From Terriglobia bacterium (lineage in GTDB: Bacteria; Acidobacteriota; Terriglobia; Terriglobales; Acidobacteriaceae), in the NCBI GenBank assembly GCA_020073165.1, contig JAIQFP010000006.1, forward strand, positions 62,001 through 126,000: 64,000 nt of DNA. Reading direction: 5' to 3'. Numbering within the stretch: the stretch's first letter is position 1; every line of letters begins with the position of its first letter. The translations under genes were made by a program, and so were the position numbers. The notes beneath the pieces were generated by a model, which was not told where the DNA came from, did not search any database, and saw only the letters and a list, made by a program, of their open reading frames with translations. This document shows positions 25,271 to 34,379 of this stretch, one piece after another.

Positions 25271-27022
25271 TTGACCGCTTCCACAAGCCATCTTATTCCG
25301 CCGCACGGTGGAGAACTCGTTGATCTCATCGCCCAACCCGAACGCACCAGTGAAGTGAAAGCGCATTCCCGCGAATGGCCTTCCTGGGACCTGACTCCCC
25401 GCCAGCTCTGTGATCTGGAATTGCTGATGAGCGGTGGCTTCTCGCCGCTGCGTGGATTCCTGACCCGCCCCGACTATGAGGGCGTCTGCCACAACATGCG
25501 GCTGGCCAGCGGCCTTCTCTGGCCCATGCCGATTACGCTCGACGTCACTGAAGAGTTTGCCAAGTCGCTCAAGCCGGGGAGCAGCAAGATCGCATTGCGC
25601 GATCCCGAGGGCGTGATGCTCGCCGTGCTGCACGTGGAAGATGTCTGGCAGCCAGACAGAAAAGCTGAAGCCAGCTCGGTCTTCAAGACCACAAGCACGG
25701 CACATCCTGGAGTGGATTACCTGTTGGGCAAGTCTCACCCCTGGTACGTGGGCGGCCGTGTAGAAGGGATGCAGGCACCCTCACATTACGATTTCCGTAA
25801 CCTGCGTCTCACGCCCGCTGAACTGCGCGCCGAGTTTTCTCGCCTGGGCTGGCGCCGCGTCGTCGCCTTCCAGACCCGCAATCCCATGCACCGCGCCCAC
25901 CAGGAACTGACCTTCCGCGCCGCCAAGACGGTCGAGGCCAACCTCCTGATCCATCCCTCGGTCGGCATGACCAAGCCCGGCGACGTGGACTACTTCACCC
26001 GCGTGCGCTGCTATCAACTGCTCATCGCCAAGTACCCAGCGGGAACCGTCAAGCTCTCCATGTTGCCGCTCGCCATGCGCATGGGCGGTCCGCGCGAGGC
26101 CATCTGGCACGCTCTCATCCGCAAAAATCACGGATGCACCCACTTGATTGTAGGCCGCGACCACGCCGGTCCAGGCAACGACTCCAACGGCAAGCCCTTC
26201 TACGGCCCCTACGAAGCTCAGGAACTGTTCAAGCAGCACGAAGCCGACATCGGCGTCGCCATGGTGCCTTTCAGCATGATGGTGTACCTGCAGGATGAAG
26301 ACCGCTACATTCCCGATAATGAAGTCAAGAACGGTTCGCGTGTGCTCAACATCTCCGGCACTGAGCTTCGCCGCCGCCTCAACGAGGGCGGGGAGATCCC
26401 TACCTGGTTCACATATCCCGAGGTGGTGCACGAACTGCGTCGCAGCTATCCCCCGCGCCACAAGCAAGGCGTCACCATTTTCTTCACCGGTCTTTCCGGC
26501 TCAGGAAAATCCACCATCGCCAACGTGCTGCGCACCAAGTTCCTAGAGATGGGCGGTCGCCCCGTGACCCTGCTCGACGGCGATCTGGTCCGCAAGCATC
26601 TTTCTTCGGAACTGGGCTTCTCCAAGGAACACCGCGACATCAACATCCGCCGCATCGGCTATGTGGCCTCGGAAATCACCAAGAACGGTGGTATCGCGAT
26701 CTGCGCTCCCATCGCGCCCTACGACGCCGTCCGCAAACATGTGCGCGAGATGATCGAGCCTTTCGGCGGTTTCATCCTGGTGCATATTTCCACCCCGATT
26801 GAAACCTGCGAACAGCGCGATCGCAAGGGCCTGTACGCCAAGGCCCGGGCGGGGATCCTCAAGGAGTTCACCGGGATCTCCGATCCCTACGAGGAACCAA
26901 AAGACGCCGAAGTCGTAATCAACACCGCTGACCTGACTCCCGAAGAAGCCGCCCAGGAGATTGTTCTGCACCTGGAGCGCGAGGGCTTCATCGGAATCAG
27001 CGCCAACGCAAACTCAAACTAG
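25271..27022 (+). CDS. Bifunctional sulfate adenylyltransferase / adenylylsulfate kinase
   Basis: The 583-residue fusion starts at TTG 25271, about 11 bases after GGGAGG. The ATP sulfurylase part (about 1-385) has QTRNPMHRAHQELTFRAAK, HPSVG and VGRDHAGPG. The APS kinase part (about 395-583) has the P-loop FFTGLSGSGKST (around 406), LLDGDLVRKHLSSELGFSKEH and RRIGYVASEI. It activates sulfate to APS and then phosphorylates APS to PAPS in the cytoplasm. A TauE-like permease gene begins 1 base after its stop and a cysQ gene follows, forming a sulfate-assimilation group. PAPS reductase (cysH) is not in the window. Confidence 0.93.
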   Translation: MTASTSHLIPPHGGELVDLIAQPERTSEVKAHSREWPSWDLTPRQLCDLELLMSGGFSPLRGFLTRPDYEGVCHNMRLASGLLWPMPITLDVTEEFAKSLKPGSSKIALRDPEGVMLAVLHVEDVWQPDRKAEASSVFKTTSTAHPGVDYLLGKSHPWYVGGRVEGMQAPSHYDFRNLRLTPAELRAEFSRLGWRRVVAFQTRNPMHRAHQELTFRAAKTVEANLLIHPSVGMTKPGDVDYFTRVRCYQLLIAKYPAGTVKLSMLPLAMRMGGPREAIWHALIRKNHGCTHLIVGRDHAGPGNDSNGKPFYGPYEAQELFKQHEADIGVAMVPFSMMVYLQDEDRYIPDNEVKNGSRVLNISGTELRRRLNEGGEIPTWFTYPEVVHELRRSYPPRHKQGVTIFFTGLSGSGKSTIANVLRTKFLEMGGRPVTLLDGDLVRKHLSSELGFSKEHRDINIRRIGYVASEITKNGGIAICAPIAPYDAVRKHVREMIEPFGGFILVHISTPIETCEQRDRKGLYAKARAGILKEFTGISDPYEEPKDAEVVINTADLTPEEAAQEIVLHLEREGFIGISANANSN

Positions 27023-27023
27023 A

Positions 27024-27791
27024 ATGGACATCGCACTCAAGATCTCGATCGGCTTCGTGGTAGGCACCCTGATCGGCATGACAGGGTTGGGGGGCGGCGT
27101 ACTCCTGCTGCCCCTCTTGATTTTTGGCCTGCGCGTGCCCCCCATCATCGCCGTCGGATCAGACGCGGTTTTCAATTTCATCACCAAGATCGGTTCCAGC
27201 GCAGTGCACCTGCACAAGGGCACCGTTCGCCGCAAAGTGGTCGCCGCCTTGGCCGCCGGCAGTATTCCCGGCTCCATCCTCGGCGTGAGCTTCCTGGCCC
27301 ATCTCCGCAATGCTTACGGCAACGGGGTCAACACCTTCATCACTTCGGCCATCGGCATTCTGCTGGTCTGTATCCCGACCCTCTTGCTCTTCCAGACTCA
27401 GATCGAGGAACACGTCGTCCATCGTCCACCTACGATGAAATCATTCCTGGGCATGTCAGCCATCGGACTATTCGCGGGCATGCTGGTCGGTATGACGTCC
27501 GTGGGTTCGGGCAGCATCATCATGATGCTGTTGCTCCTGCTCTACAGCTTCCCGCCCAAGGTCATGGTAGGCACTGACATTGTTCACGCCGTCGCGCTCA
27601 CCGGCGTAACCAGTTTGCTGCACTGGCGCCTGGGCAACGTCGATCCCGTCCTGGTAGGCTCGCTCCTGATTGGCTCCATCCCGGGGGGCCTGCTGGGCTC
27701 GCACTTGAGCACCCGCGTCCCCGTGCCCTGGCTGAGACGCATTCTGTGCACAGTCCTGCTCATGACCGGAGCCCGCATGCTATGGGCGTAA
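27024..27791 (+). CDS. TauE/SafE-family sulfite or sulfur-compound permease
   Basis: The 255-residue membrane protein has about eight predicted helices arranged as two similar halves. Each half opens with the glycine-rich signature, GFVVGTLIGMTGLGGGVLLLPLL and then GLFAGMLVGMTSVGSGSIIM. These are the TauE/SafE family hallmarks; members export or import sulfite, sulfonates or related anions. ATG 27024 lies 1 base after the Sat-CysC stop; an in-frame start at 26961 would overlap that gene and add no conserved residues. Its place between Sat-CysC and CysQ suggests a role in sulfate uptake or sulfite export. Confidence 0.88.
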   Translation: MDIALKISIGFVVGTLIGMTGLGGGVLLLPLLIFGLRVPPIIAVGSDAVFNFITKIGSSAVHLHKGTVRRKVVAALAAGSIPGSILGVSFLAHLRNAYGNGVNTFITSAIGILLVCIPTLLLFQTQIEEHVVHRPPTMKSFLGMSAIGLFAGMLVGMTSVGSGSIIMMLLLLLYSFPPKVMVGTDIVHAVALTGVTSLLHWRLGNVDPVLVGSLLIGSIPGGLLGSHLSTRVPVPWLRRILCTVLLMTGARMLWA

Positions 27792-27832
27792 ACTGAGAGC
27801 CGACAACTGGCAACTGGGAACCGATCTCATTC

Positions 27833-28633
27833 ATGACGAATAATTCTTCCGCCGAAACTCTGCAGCGCATCCACTCTGCCCTGGAAGCTGCCCGCGCCGT
27901 ACTCAGCCGTTTCACCTCCGGAGCCATCGAAGCCGAGTACAAGGCCGGTCATGATCCGGTCACCGAAGCTGATAAGGCCGTGGACGCCGTGCTCCGCAAG
28001 GAACTCCTGCGTGGCGGCGAAGGCTGGCTCTCGGAAGAAACGTTGGATGACCTCTCCCGCCTCGACAAGAGCCGCGTCTGGGTAGTTGACCCGCTGGATG
28101 GCACTCGCGAGTTTGTCGCCGGCATTCCCGAGTTCTGTGTCTCGGTCGCCATGGTGGAGAATGGCCGCGCCGTGGCGGGAGGAATCTGCAACCCCGCCAC
28201 CAATGAACTCTTCCTCGGCTCGCTCGATACCGGCGTCACCTACAACGGAAAGCCCGCCCGCCCCAGCCAGCGCACCTCTCTCGACGGAGCCCTGGTCCTC
28301 GCCAGCCGCAGTGAAGTGAAGCGGGGCGAATGGAAGCAGTTCGAGCGCGCTAACTTTCAGGTGCGCCCCATGGGATCGGTCGCCTACAAGCTCGCCTTGG
28401 TCTCCGCAGGCCTGGCCGACATCACCTTTACCCTTGTGCCCAAGAACGAGTGGGACGTTGCCGCTGGCGCCGCGCTGGTGGAGAGCGCAGGAGGCTTCGT
28501 GCGCACCCTCGACAATCAGCCTTTGCGCTGTAACAATCGCTCTTCGCTGCTGCCCGGCATGTTCGCCTGCGGGCCGCTGCTCGCCGATCAACTCACCGTC
28601 CTGGTCCGGGAAAGCCACCAGCCCACAAAATAG
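27833..28633 (+). CDS. cysQ: 3'(2'),5'-bisphosphate nucleotidase / inositol monophosphatase family
   Basis: The 266-residue protein carries the metal-dependent phosphatase signatures: DPVTEADKAVD, LSEE, WVVDPLDGTREFVAGIPEFCVSVA and WDVAAGAALVESAGG. These place it in the inositol monophosphatase superfamily, near CysQ. CysQ hydrolyses adenosine 3',5'-bisphosphate, the by-product of PAPS reduction, to AMP. The assignment leans on position: it follows Sat-CysC and the TauE-like permease in the same direction, 41 bases after the latter. An inositol or histidinol phosphatase remains possible on sequence alone. Confidence 0.82.
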   Translation: MTNNSSAETLQRIHSALEAARAVLSRFTSGAIEAEYKAGHDPVTEADKAVDAVLRKELLRGGEGWLSEETLDDLSRLDKSRVWVVDPLDGTREFVAGIPEFCVSVAMVENGRAVAGGICNPATNELFLGSLDTGVTYNGKPARPSQRTSLDGALVLASRSEVKRGEWKQFERANFQVRPMGSVAYKLALVSAGLADITFTLVPKNEWDVAAGAALVESAGGFVRTLDNQPLRCNNRSSLLPGMFACGPLLADQLTVLVRESHQPTK

Positions 28634-28740
28634 GCTGCCGCCAGCAGTTGCTTCTACCCTAACGCAGCAAAGAAATAACCAGCCTGTTCTTGAAGCATCG
28701 CCGATTACGCCAACAATGGGGCGGTTGGTGCTAACGCCTA

Positions 28741-28757
28741 TGGGTGTTGAAAAAGTC
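28741..28757 (+). repeat. Left inverted repeat of the IS1182-like element
   Basis: TGGGTGTTGAAAAAGTC, exactly complementary to 30272-30288. Confidence 0.85.
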
Positions 28758-28854
28758 ACGTCGATTAGCAGGATGAGATTCAGCAGAAGCATGTTAGAAG
28801 AAGGTGATCCTGCCCATGCTCTGTTGGATTCTCATCGTCGGAGGCCTGCTGATC

Positions 28855-30208
28855 ATGATGGGGCAACACGACCGCTCCGAAGCGCTGTTCTACTACTTCC
28901 GCCTGGAAGATCAGGTTCCAGAGACACATCTGCTGCGGCTCATTGAAAAACACATCCGCTTTGCCTTTGTGCGGGAGAAGCTGAAAGCGAGTTACAGCGA
29001 TACAGGCCGTCCCTCGATTGATCCCGAACTCCTGCTGCGCATCCTGTTGATCGGGTATCTGTACGGCATCACCAGTGAACGGAAACTGGTGGAAGAACTG
29101 CGCATGCACCTGGCGTGGCGCTGGTTCACCGGTTTGGGCTTCGATCAGGAGATTCCGCATCACTCCACGTTTTCGAAAAACCGGCATGGGCGGTTTCAGG
29201 AATCGAAGCTGTTCGAGGAACTGTTTGAGCAGATCGTGCTGCAGTGTGTGGAAGTGGGATTGGTGCAGGGCAAGCACCTGTCGGTGGATGGCAGTTTCGT
29301 GGAGGCTAATGCAGCGAAGGAAAGCCGCATTCCGCGCGAGCAGTTAGCAGAAGCGGCGCAAGTGAACCAAACCGTGCGCCAGTATTTGGTGGAACTGGAG
29401 CAGCAGAATCCCACCGAAGAGCCCGTGCATCAGCAAAACCAGGTATCGACCACCGATCCCGATGCGACCTACGCGACCAAGGGTGGGACTCCGGCCCGAC
29501 TGGGGTACTACGACAACTATCTGGTCGACAACCACAGTTGCGTAATCGTGGGAGTACAAGCGACGGCAGCACGCATGAGTCAGGAAACGGTGGCCGCGCA
29601 GGACATGCTCACACGTTTCACGCAATGGCAAGGACGAGAGCCAGAATCGGTGGCGGCCGACACGACCTACGGGAACGGGGAGTTCTTGCAATGGTTGGCG
29701 GATCGGAGCATCACTCCTTATATGCGAACCCGCGACAGTATCCACAGAAAGAACAGCCCGTTCTATGGTCCCGAGCGGTTCACGTATCAACCCGACAGCA
29801 AGCTATCGCTGTCCTGCAGGCGAGCAACTCAACTATGGCGGTCAGAACGCTCGGAATCGCACCTACGCCTATATCGGGACGCGCAAGCGTTGTGGTGGGT
29901 GCGCACTGAAAGCGCAGTGTACCAGCGGAGAGTTCCGCTATCTTGCCATCCACATGCAGGAACCAGCTCGACAACGCGCCCGAGAACTGGCCGCCACGCC
30001 CGCCTTTGCCCATGCGCAACGGGAACGAAAGAAAGTGGAGGCCCTGTTTGCGGAACTCAAGAATCAGATCGGGCTGCGTCGCTTGCGCCTGCGCAGATTG
30101 AAGTTCGTGCGGGAGCAGTTCTTCCTGGCAGCCGTGGCCCAGAACATCAAGCGGCTAGTGCGGTTCCTCAGCCAACCGACAACACCTACCATGGAAGCTG
30201 CCTCTTAG
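28855..30208 (+). pseudogene. Frameshifted IS1182-like transposase
   Basis: The first frame runs from about ATG 28855 (MMGQHDRSEALFYYFRLEDQ) through the first catalytic region LSVDGSFVEANAAKES and the second AADTTYGNGEFL, to about 29803. Homologous sequence then continues in the +1 frame: YRCPAGEQLNYGGQNARNRT, a cysteine cluster RCGGCALKAQC and the last motif KKVEALFAELKNQIGL, ending at 30208. Dropping one A in the CAGCAAGC stretch near 29800 would restore a single protein (QPDSSYRCPAGEQ). So the gene has a one-base insertion, or the assembly has an error. Programmed shifting is not typical of this family. Confidence 0.8.
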
Positions 30209-30271
30209 TTGAGGTGAGAGGAAAAACTCGATGGCAGCGATAATCGCAGCCAAGAGTACATTCCGATCACG

Positions 30272-30288
30272 GACTTTTTCAACACCCA
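30272..30288 (-). repeat. Right inverted repeat of the IS1182-like element
   Basis: Exact reverse complement of the left 17-bp repeat at 28741-28757. Confidence 0.85.
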
Positions 30289-30379
30289 CGCCTGGTTTCG
30301 CCAACCATCAGCATCGTGCGAGAATTGCTCCGCACCTTTGGGAGGGTCGAACGTTCTTACAACAAGCTGGAGGATAGCA

Positions 30380-31087
30380 ATGAACAAACTCGCTGTTGTG
30401 GCTGTCGTGTGTCTTGCATTTTGCGTGGCGCAAGGTCAGGCCCCCTGCACTCCGCCGAAAATCGTGAAGACGACCGGAACCGCCGAAATAAAAGTCACCC
30501 CGGATCGGGCGGTCATCCGGGTTGGCGTGGAGCGGCAGAGCGCCACGGCAAAAAGCGCCAAAGCTGCCGTGGACAACACCTCGCGAAGAATCTTGGCGGC
30601 GCTCAAGGCGGCAAGCATCGACGACAAGGACATTCAAACCGCATACCTGGATATGCAACCCACGAGCTATTACGAAAAGCACGTACGCATCAACAATTTC
30701 ACTGCGACGCAGTCCCTTTCCGTTACGATTCGTGATCTTTCTCGTTTGGACAATGTCATGGATGCCGTGATGTCCGCCGGAGCCAACCGCATTGATGGGA
30801 TCGAATATCAATCCAGCGAGCTGAGAAAATACAGAGACCAGGCACGGGACGAGGCGACCAAAGCAGCAAAAGAAAAAGCAGTCACGTTAGCGCAGGCGTT
30901 AGGGAACCAGGTCGGGAAGACCTACTCCATTGAAGAGGTCCAACAGTGGGACGGGTATTCCATGATCGGAGGTCTCGCTGCCAATGTTGCTTTGGATCGA
31001 TCCGCACCACCACCACCGCCACCATCCACTGCGCCGGGACAACTCACTGTCACCGCCTCGGTCATCGTCAGCTTCGATCTGCTGTGA
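30380..31087 (+). CDS. Secreted SIMPL-domain (DUF541) protein
   Basis: The 235-residue protein has a signal peptide (MNKLAVVAVVCLAFCVAQGQA). A SIMPL/DUF541 domain fills the rest: VKTTGTAEIKVTPDRAVIRV, later SVTIRDLSRLDNVMDAVMSAGA and ARDEATKAAKEKAVTLAQALG. Family members are periplasmic or surface proteins forming multimeric assemblies; a biochemical role is not established. ATG 30380 with GGAGG six bases upstream is preferred over the in-frame ATG at 30338, which would bury the signal peptide. A proline run (about 215-220) precedes the last strand. Confidence 0.85.
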   Translation: MNKLAVVAVVCLAFCVAQGQAPCTPPKIVKTTGTAEIKVTPDRAVIRVGVERQSATAKSAKAAVDNTSRRILAALKAASIDDKDIQTAYLDMQPTSYYEKHVRINNFTATQSLSVTIRDLSRLDNVMDAVMSAGANRIDGIEYQSSELRKYRDQARDEATKAAKEKAVTLAQALGNQVGKTYSIEEVQQWDGYSMIGGLAANVALDRSAPPPPPPSTAPGQLTVTASVIVSFDLL

Positions 31088-31262
31088 ACGGATGAAGGAG
31101 AAAGAAAAAGTGCAAAGGTCGCGATAACGCCCGTAGCTGTTGAAATATCGCCATGTCACACATCGGGCGGGTCGTGAATGTAATTACGAGGTGCCGATCC
31201 TGCACAAACGTTGATTCAAACGAGGGAGTCTGTGTTTCAATGTGCAGGAGGGGAAATTCTGG

Positions 31263-33560
31263 ATGAGGCATCGGCTGTTCCGCCTGCTGGCTACGTTCGC
31301 TCTGATCACCACCATGTTCCTGGCTTGCTCGCGCGACCCCAATGTGCGCAAGCAGAAATACTTCGACAGCGGCCAGAGCTACTTTGACAAGGGTCAGTAC
31401 CCCGAGGCAGCCATCCAGTTCACCAACGCTGTTCAGGTGGACCCCCGCTTTGGCGAGGCCCACTACCAGCTGGCACAGACCTACCTCAAGCTGGAGGACT
31501 GGTCCCGCGCCTCCGTGGAGCTTAACCGCACACTGGAACTCCAGCCCAACAATTACCCGGCGCATGTCGACATGGCCAACCTCCTGGCGGCTGCGCGCCA
31601 ATTCCGCCAGGCCCAGGAGCACGTTGATCTGCTCCTCGCTCAGCAACCCAGCAATCCTCTCTCTCATATCGCTGCCGCCAACTTGTTTGCCGCCCGGCAA
31701 GACTTCAACTCTGCCATCCAGGAAATACAGAAGGCCATCACTCTCGCCCCCGACCGCGCAGATTCCTATTTCGGCCTCGCTCTGTTGCAGACGCAGACCA
31801 GCCAGATAGACGCTGCCGAATCCAACTTCAAGAAAGCGGTGGAGCTCGATCCCAAGGCGATGAACACGCAATTGGCCCTGGCAGGCTACTACCAGTCGCG
31901 TGGCCGTCTCGCTGAAGCCGAGCAGCAGCTCCGCCACGCCATGGAACTCGACCCGAGAGACCCTGCTCCCCGGGCTGCCCTCGCCCGCCTTCTCATTGCG
32001 GAGCGGAAGCCCGCCGAAGCCGAGGCTCTTTTGAAGCAGGCGAAACAGGATTTGGCCGACGATTCTGCCGGCTACCGTCTGCTGGGTGATTTCTACATCG
32101 CCACCAATGACCTGCCAAAAGCCACCGCCGAATACACCCAGCTCTTTCACGACCACCCCAAAGACCCGGAAGTCAGAAAGAACTACATTCAACTCCTGAT
32201 CCTCGCCAACCGGTTGGAGGAAGCGCGCCGGCTGACCGACGACATCCTGAAGGCCAACCCCAACGACACTGAGGGGCTCCTCTATCAAGGCCAGATTCAA
32301 CTCCACGAGGGACGCACCAACGACGCCATTACGATCCTGCAAACCGCGATCAAGAATGATCCCGACAACGGTGTTGCCCACTACCACCTCGGCGTCGCAT
32401 TTGATCAGTTGGGCAGCCTGGCGCGCGCCGAAAGCGAATGGCGAGATGCCGTGCGTCTGCGCCCCGATCTGGCAGACGCCCACCGTGCCCTCGCGACTGC
32501 CGCACTGCGTGAGGGCGACTGGGACAGCCTCCAGCAGTCCGCTACCCAGCTCATCAATCTTCAGCCCATTTCTCCCGACGGCTACGCCCTGCGCGCCATC
32601 GCCGCCATGAATCGCAGCCAACTCTCCCAGGCGGAAGCCGACATAAGCAGAGCCATTGACGTCGCACCCCAGAATCCGCTGGGCTACGTCCAGATGGGCA
32701 ACCTTCGGCTGCTGCAGAAGAAATTCGGCGAAGCCGAAACCTTTTACCGGCTGGCGCTGGATCGCGACAGCAGCTCAGCCGACGCCCTCAACGGCCTGAT
32801 GAACACTTACCTGGCACAGAAGCAGCCTGACAAAGCTGTCGCCGCTGTCAACGCCCAGATCGCCAAAGTGCCCAACAACAGTGCCCTTTACGATCTGCTC
32901 GGCACCATCCTCTTGAACAATAAGAAAGACCTGAACGGCGCCGAGGCTGCCTTGCAGAAATCCATCGCACTCGACAAGAACAACTCCGACGCGCTGCTGA
33001 AACTGGGCCGGGTACAAGTGGCCCGAGGTTCCACCGACCAGGCCATCGCCACTTACCTGCACTCCATCCAAGGCAATCCCCGCGACACCAACTTCTACAT
33101 CCTCACCGGACAGCTCTACGAGGGTAAGCAGGACTGGGAAAACGCCAAGCAGATGTACCAGAAGGCGCTGGGGATCGCCCCCGACAATCCCGTGGCTTCC
33201 AACAATCTCGCCTACGTCATGCTGCAGACCGGTGGCAACCTCGACGTGGCTCTGTCGCTCGCCCAAACCGCCCATCGAGGTATGCCCGAATCACCCAACG
33301 CCGCCGACACCCTGGGCTGGGTTTATTACCAGAAGGGCGCCTACAAATCCGCCATTGATCTCTTCCAGGAAGCGCTTAAGCTCGACGAGAAGAGCAAGAA
33401 CCCGGAGAATCCCACCGTCCACTACCACCTCGGACTCGCTTACCAGAAAGCCGATCAGCCCGCTCTCGCTCGCCAGCACATGGAGCGTGTTCTTAAGCTC
33501 GATCCCAACTACTCCAGCGCCGCCGAGGTGAGAAAAGCTCTCGCCCGACTCCGCTCCTGA
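31263..33560 (+). CDS. Large TPR-repeat lipoprotein
   Basis: The 765-residue protein begins with a lipoprotein signal (RLFRLLATFALITTMFLACS; lipid-carrying Cys in the LACS lipobox). The remainder is a long array of about 18-20 tetratricopeptide repeats, for example YPEAAIQFTNAVQVDPRFGEAHYQ, so it is a scaffold without an enzyme domain. ATG 31263 has GGAGGGG nine bases upstream, better than the in-frame start at 31242. Similar lipoproteins occur in exopolysaccharide/PEP-CTERM export loci, often near sigma-54 regulators. A sigma-54 activator lies 0.8 kb away but no exosortase is visible, so this link is only suggestive. Confidence 0.85.
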   Translation: MRHRLFRLLATFALITTMFLACSRDPNVRKQKYFDSGQSYFDKGQYPEAAIQFTNAVQVDPRFGEAHYQLAQTYLKLEDWSRASVELNRTLELQPNNYPAHVDMANLLAAARQFRQAQEHVDLLLAQQPSNPLSHIAAANLFAARQDFNSAIQEIQKAITLAPDRADSYFGLALLQTQTSQIDAAESNFKKAVELDPKAMNTQLALAGYYQSRGRLAEAEQQLRHAMELDPRDPAPRAALARLLIAERKPAEAEALLKQAKQDLADDSAGYRLLGDFYIATNDLPKATAEYTQLFHDHPKDPEVRKNYIQLLILANRLEEARRLTDDILKANPNDTEGLLYQGQIQLHEGRTNDAITILQTAIKNDPDNGVAHYHLGVAFDQLGSLARAESEWRDAVRLRPDLADAHRALATAALREGDWDSLQQSATQLINLQPISPDGYALRAIAAMNRSQLSQAEADISRAIDVAPQNPLGYVQMGNLRLLQKKFGEAETFYRLALDRDSSSADALNGLMNTYLAQKQPDKAVAAVNAQIAKVPNNSALYDLLGTILLNNKKDLNGAEAALQKSIALDKNNSDALLKLGRVQVARGSTDQAIATYLHSIQGNPRDTNFYILTGQLYEGKQDWENAKQMYQKALGIAPDNPVASNNLAYVMLQTGGNLDVALSLAQTAHRGMPESPNAADTLGWVYYQKGAYKSAIDLFQEALKLDEKSKNPENPTVHYHLGLAYQKADQPALARQHMERVLKLDPNYSSAAEVRKALARLRS

Positions 33561-33861
33561 TCGCCGTTGCGGCTCGTGCGGGGGACGGTCCTTTGAGCCG
33601 TCCGCGGCCGGCGTGTGCCTTCCCACCCGATAGGAACGAATGGTCGGGCACACCTCGTCACACAACCCCATGCGCAAAACCCGTCGCTTCCCTGACAAAT
33701 TCTGTCAGTCGCGGGGCCCGCACCCGTCCCTGCCTCCCCTCTCCCCCGTAACCGCTTGATTTCCAAGAGCCGGTACCCCCACGAGGGTAATGTTGCCCTG
33801 GCATTCTGAATGCACATGTAACCAGTAACCTTCGAGGATATACGGCTCCATGTGAGGGAAC
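33561..33861. other. Intergenic region with hairpins and a candidate sigma-54 promoter
   Basis: A hairpin GGACGG-TCCTTTGAG-CCGTCC follows the TPR gene (about 33583-33603) but has no T-run. The inverted repeat CTGACA-AATTC-TGTCAG lies at 33692-33708, about 100 bases upstream of the candidate -24/-12 promoter at 33799-33814, a distance that would suit an activator site. No gene is present. Confidence 0.4.
33799..33814 (+). promoter_or_regulatory. Candidate sigma-54 (-24/-12) promoter of the PilZ gene
   Basis: TGGCATTCTGAATGCA has the invariant GG and GC exactly 12 bases apart, as in the TGGCACG-N4-TTGCW consensus. TGGCA and TGCA match and three other positions do not. Expected start of transcription is about 33825, leaving a leader of roughly 37 bases before ATG 33862. 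A sigma-54 activator is encoded 0.5 kb downstream. Confidence 0.45.
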
Positions 33862-34209
33862 ATGAACAAGCGTCGCCACAAACGAATCAAGATGGTTCTG
33901 CCGGTGAAAATATCGGCCAAGGATTTGTCTGACAATCAGTTCGACGAGTTGGCGCACACGCTCGACATCACCAACAACGGCGCTCGCTTGGGAGCGATTC
34001 GTCATCCCTTCAAGCCCGGAGACAAGCTTCTGCTGCAATACCGCCAGCGCAAGATTCAATTTCGCGTGGTATGGGTAAGGCTGCTGGAAGGTACTACGGA
34101 ATATCAGGTTGGCGTGGAAGCCATCAACCACGGCGGCGAGACTTGGGGATTGGAACTCACCAGCGGCGAAGCCACCGAAGAGCGTCCGGCGGAAATGGCC
34201 CTCTCCTGA
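33862..34209 (+). CDS. PilZ-domain protein
   Basis: This single-domain PilZ protein of 115 residues has an N-terminal MNKRRHKRIKMVLPV (RxxxR), then LDITNNGARLGAI in place of the (D/N)xSxxG motif, then FRVVWVRLLEGTTEYQVGVEAI. The second-motif serine is replaced by threonine (DITNNG), which is common in the group and does not by itself rule out c-di-GMP binding. It starts at ATG 33862 with GAGGGA upstream. It faces a convergent sigma-54 activator gene, and a candidate sigma-54 promoter lies about 50 bases before its start. Confidence 0.8.
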   Translation: MNKRRHKRIKMVLPVKISAKDLSDNQFDELAHTLDITNNGARLGAIRHPFKPGDKLLLQYRQRKIQFRVVWVRLLEGTTEYQVGVEAINHGGETWGLELTSGEATEERPAEMALS

Positions 34210-34321
34210 TCGATGGCCTCGTCTCGGGAGCGGCTCTCATAGGCTTCAGCCTGTGTTTGTGAAGATAGGCCCCAATCCCAGCCCTAACCTCAGAGCAAAT
34301 CCGGTGCGTCCCTTCCGCGGC

Positions 34322-34351
34322 AAAAAAAACCTGCCGTGTTGCCACGGCAGG
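34322..34351 (-). terminator. Rho-independent terminator of the sigma-54 activator gene
   Basis: On the minus strand a perfect 9-bp stem (CCTGCCGTG with CACGGCAGG, four-base loop) is followed by eight T residues. It lies about 30 bases after the stop codon of the leftward activator gene. Confidence 0.85.
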
Positions 34352-34379
34352 GTTGGAGTGAATGCGAGACCGGAAATCT

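Larger units (their letters stand above)
28741..30288 (+). mobile_element. IS1182-like insertion sequence, probably inactive
   Basis: Perfect 17-bp inverted repeats, TGGGTGTTGAAAAAGTC, bound the element at 28741-28757 and (reversed) 30272-30288. CGCCT occurs just after the right end and one base before the left end, consistent with a short target duplication. The single transposase gene is frameshifted. It has landed between cysQ and the SIMPL protein gene without breaking either. Confidence 0.8.

Noticed and set aside
31068-32621. 517-codon minus-strand frame opposite the TPR lipoprotein
   Set aside because: Shadow of a repetitive coding sequence; no independent start or domain.
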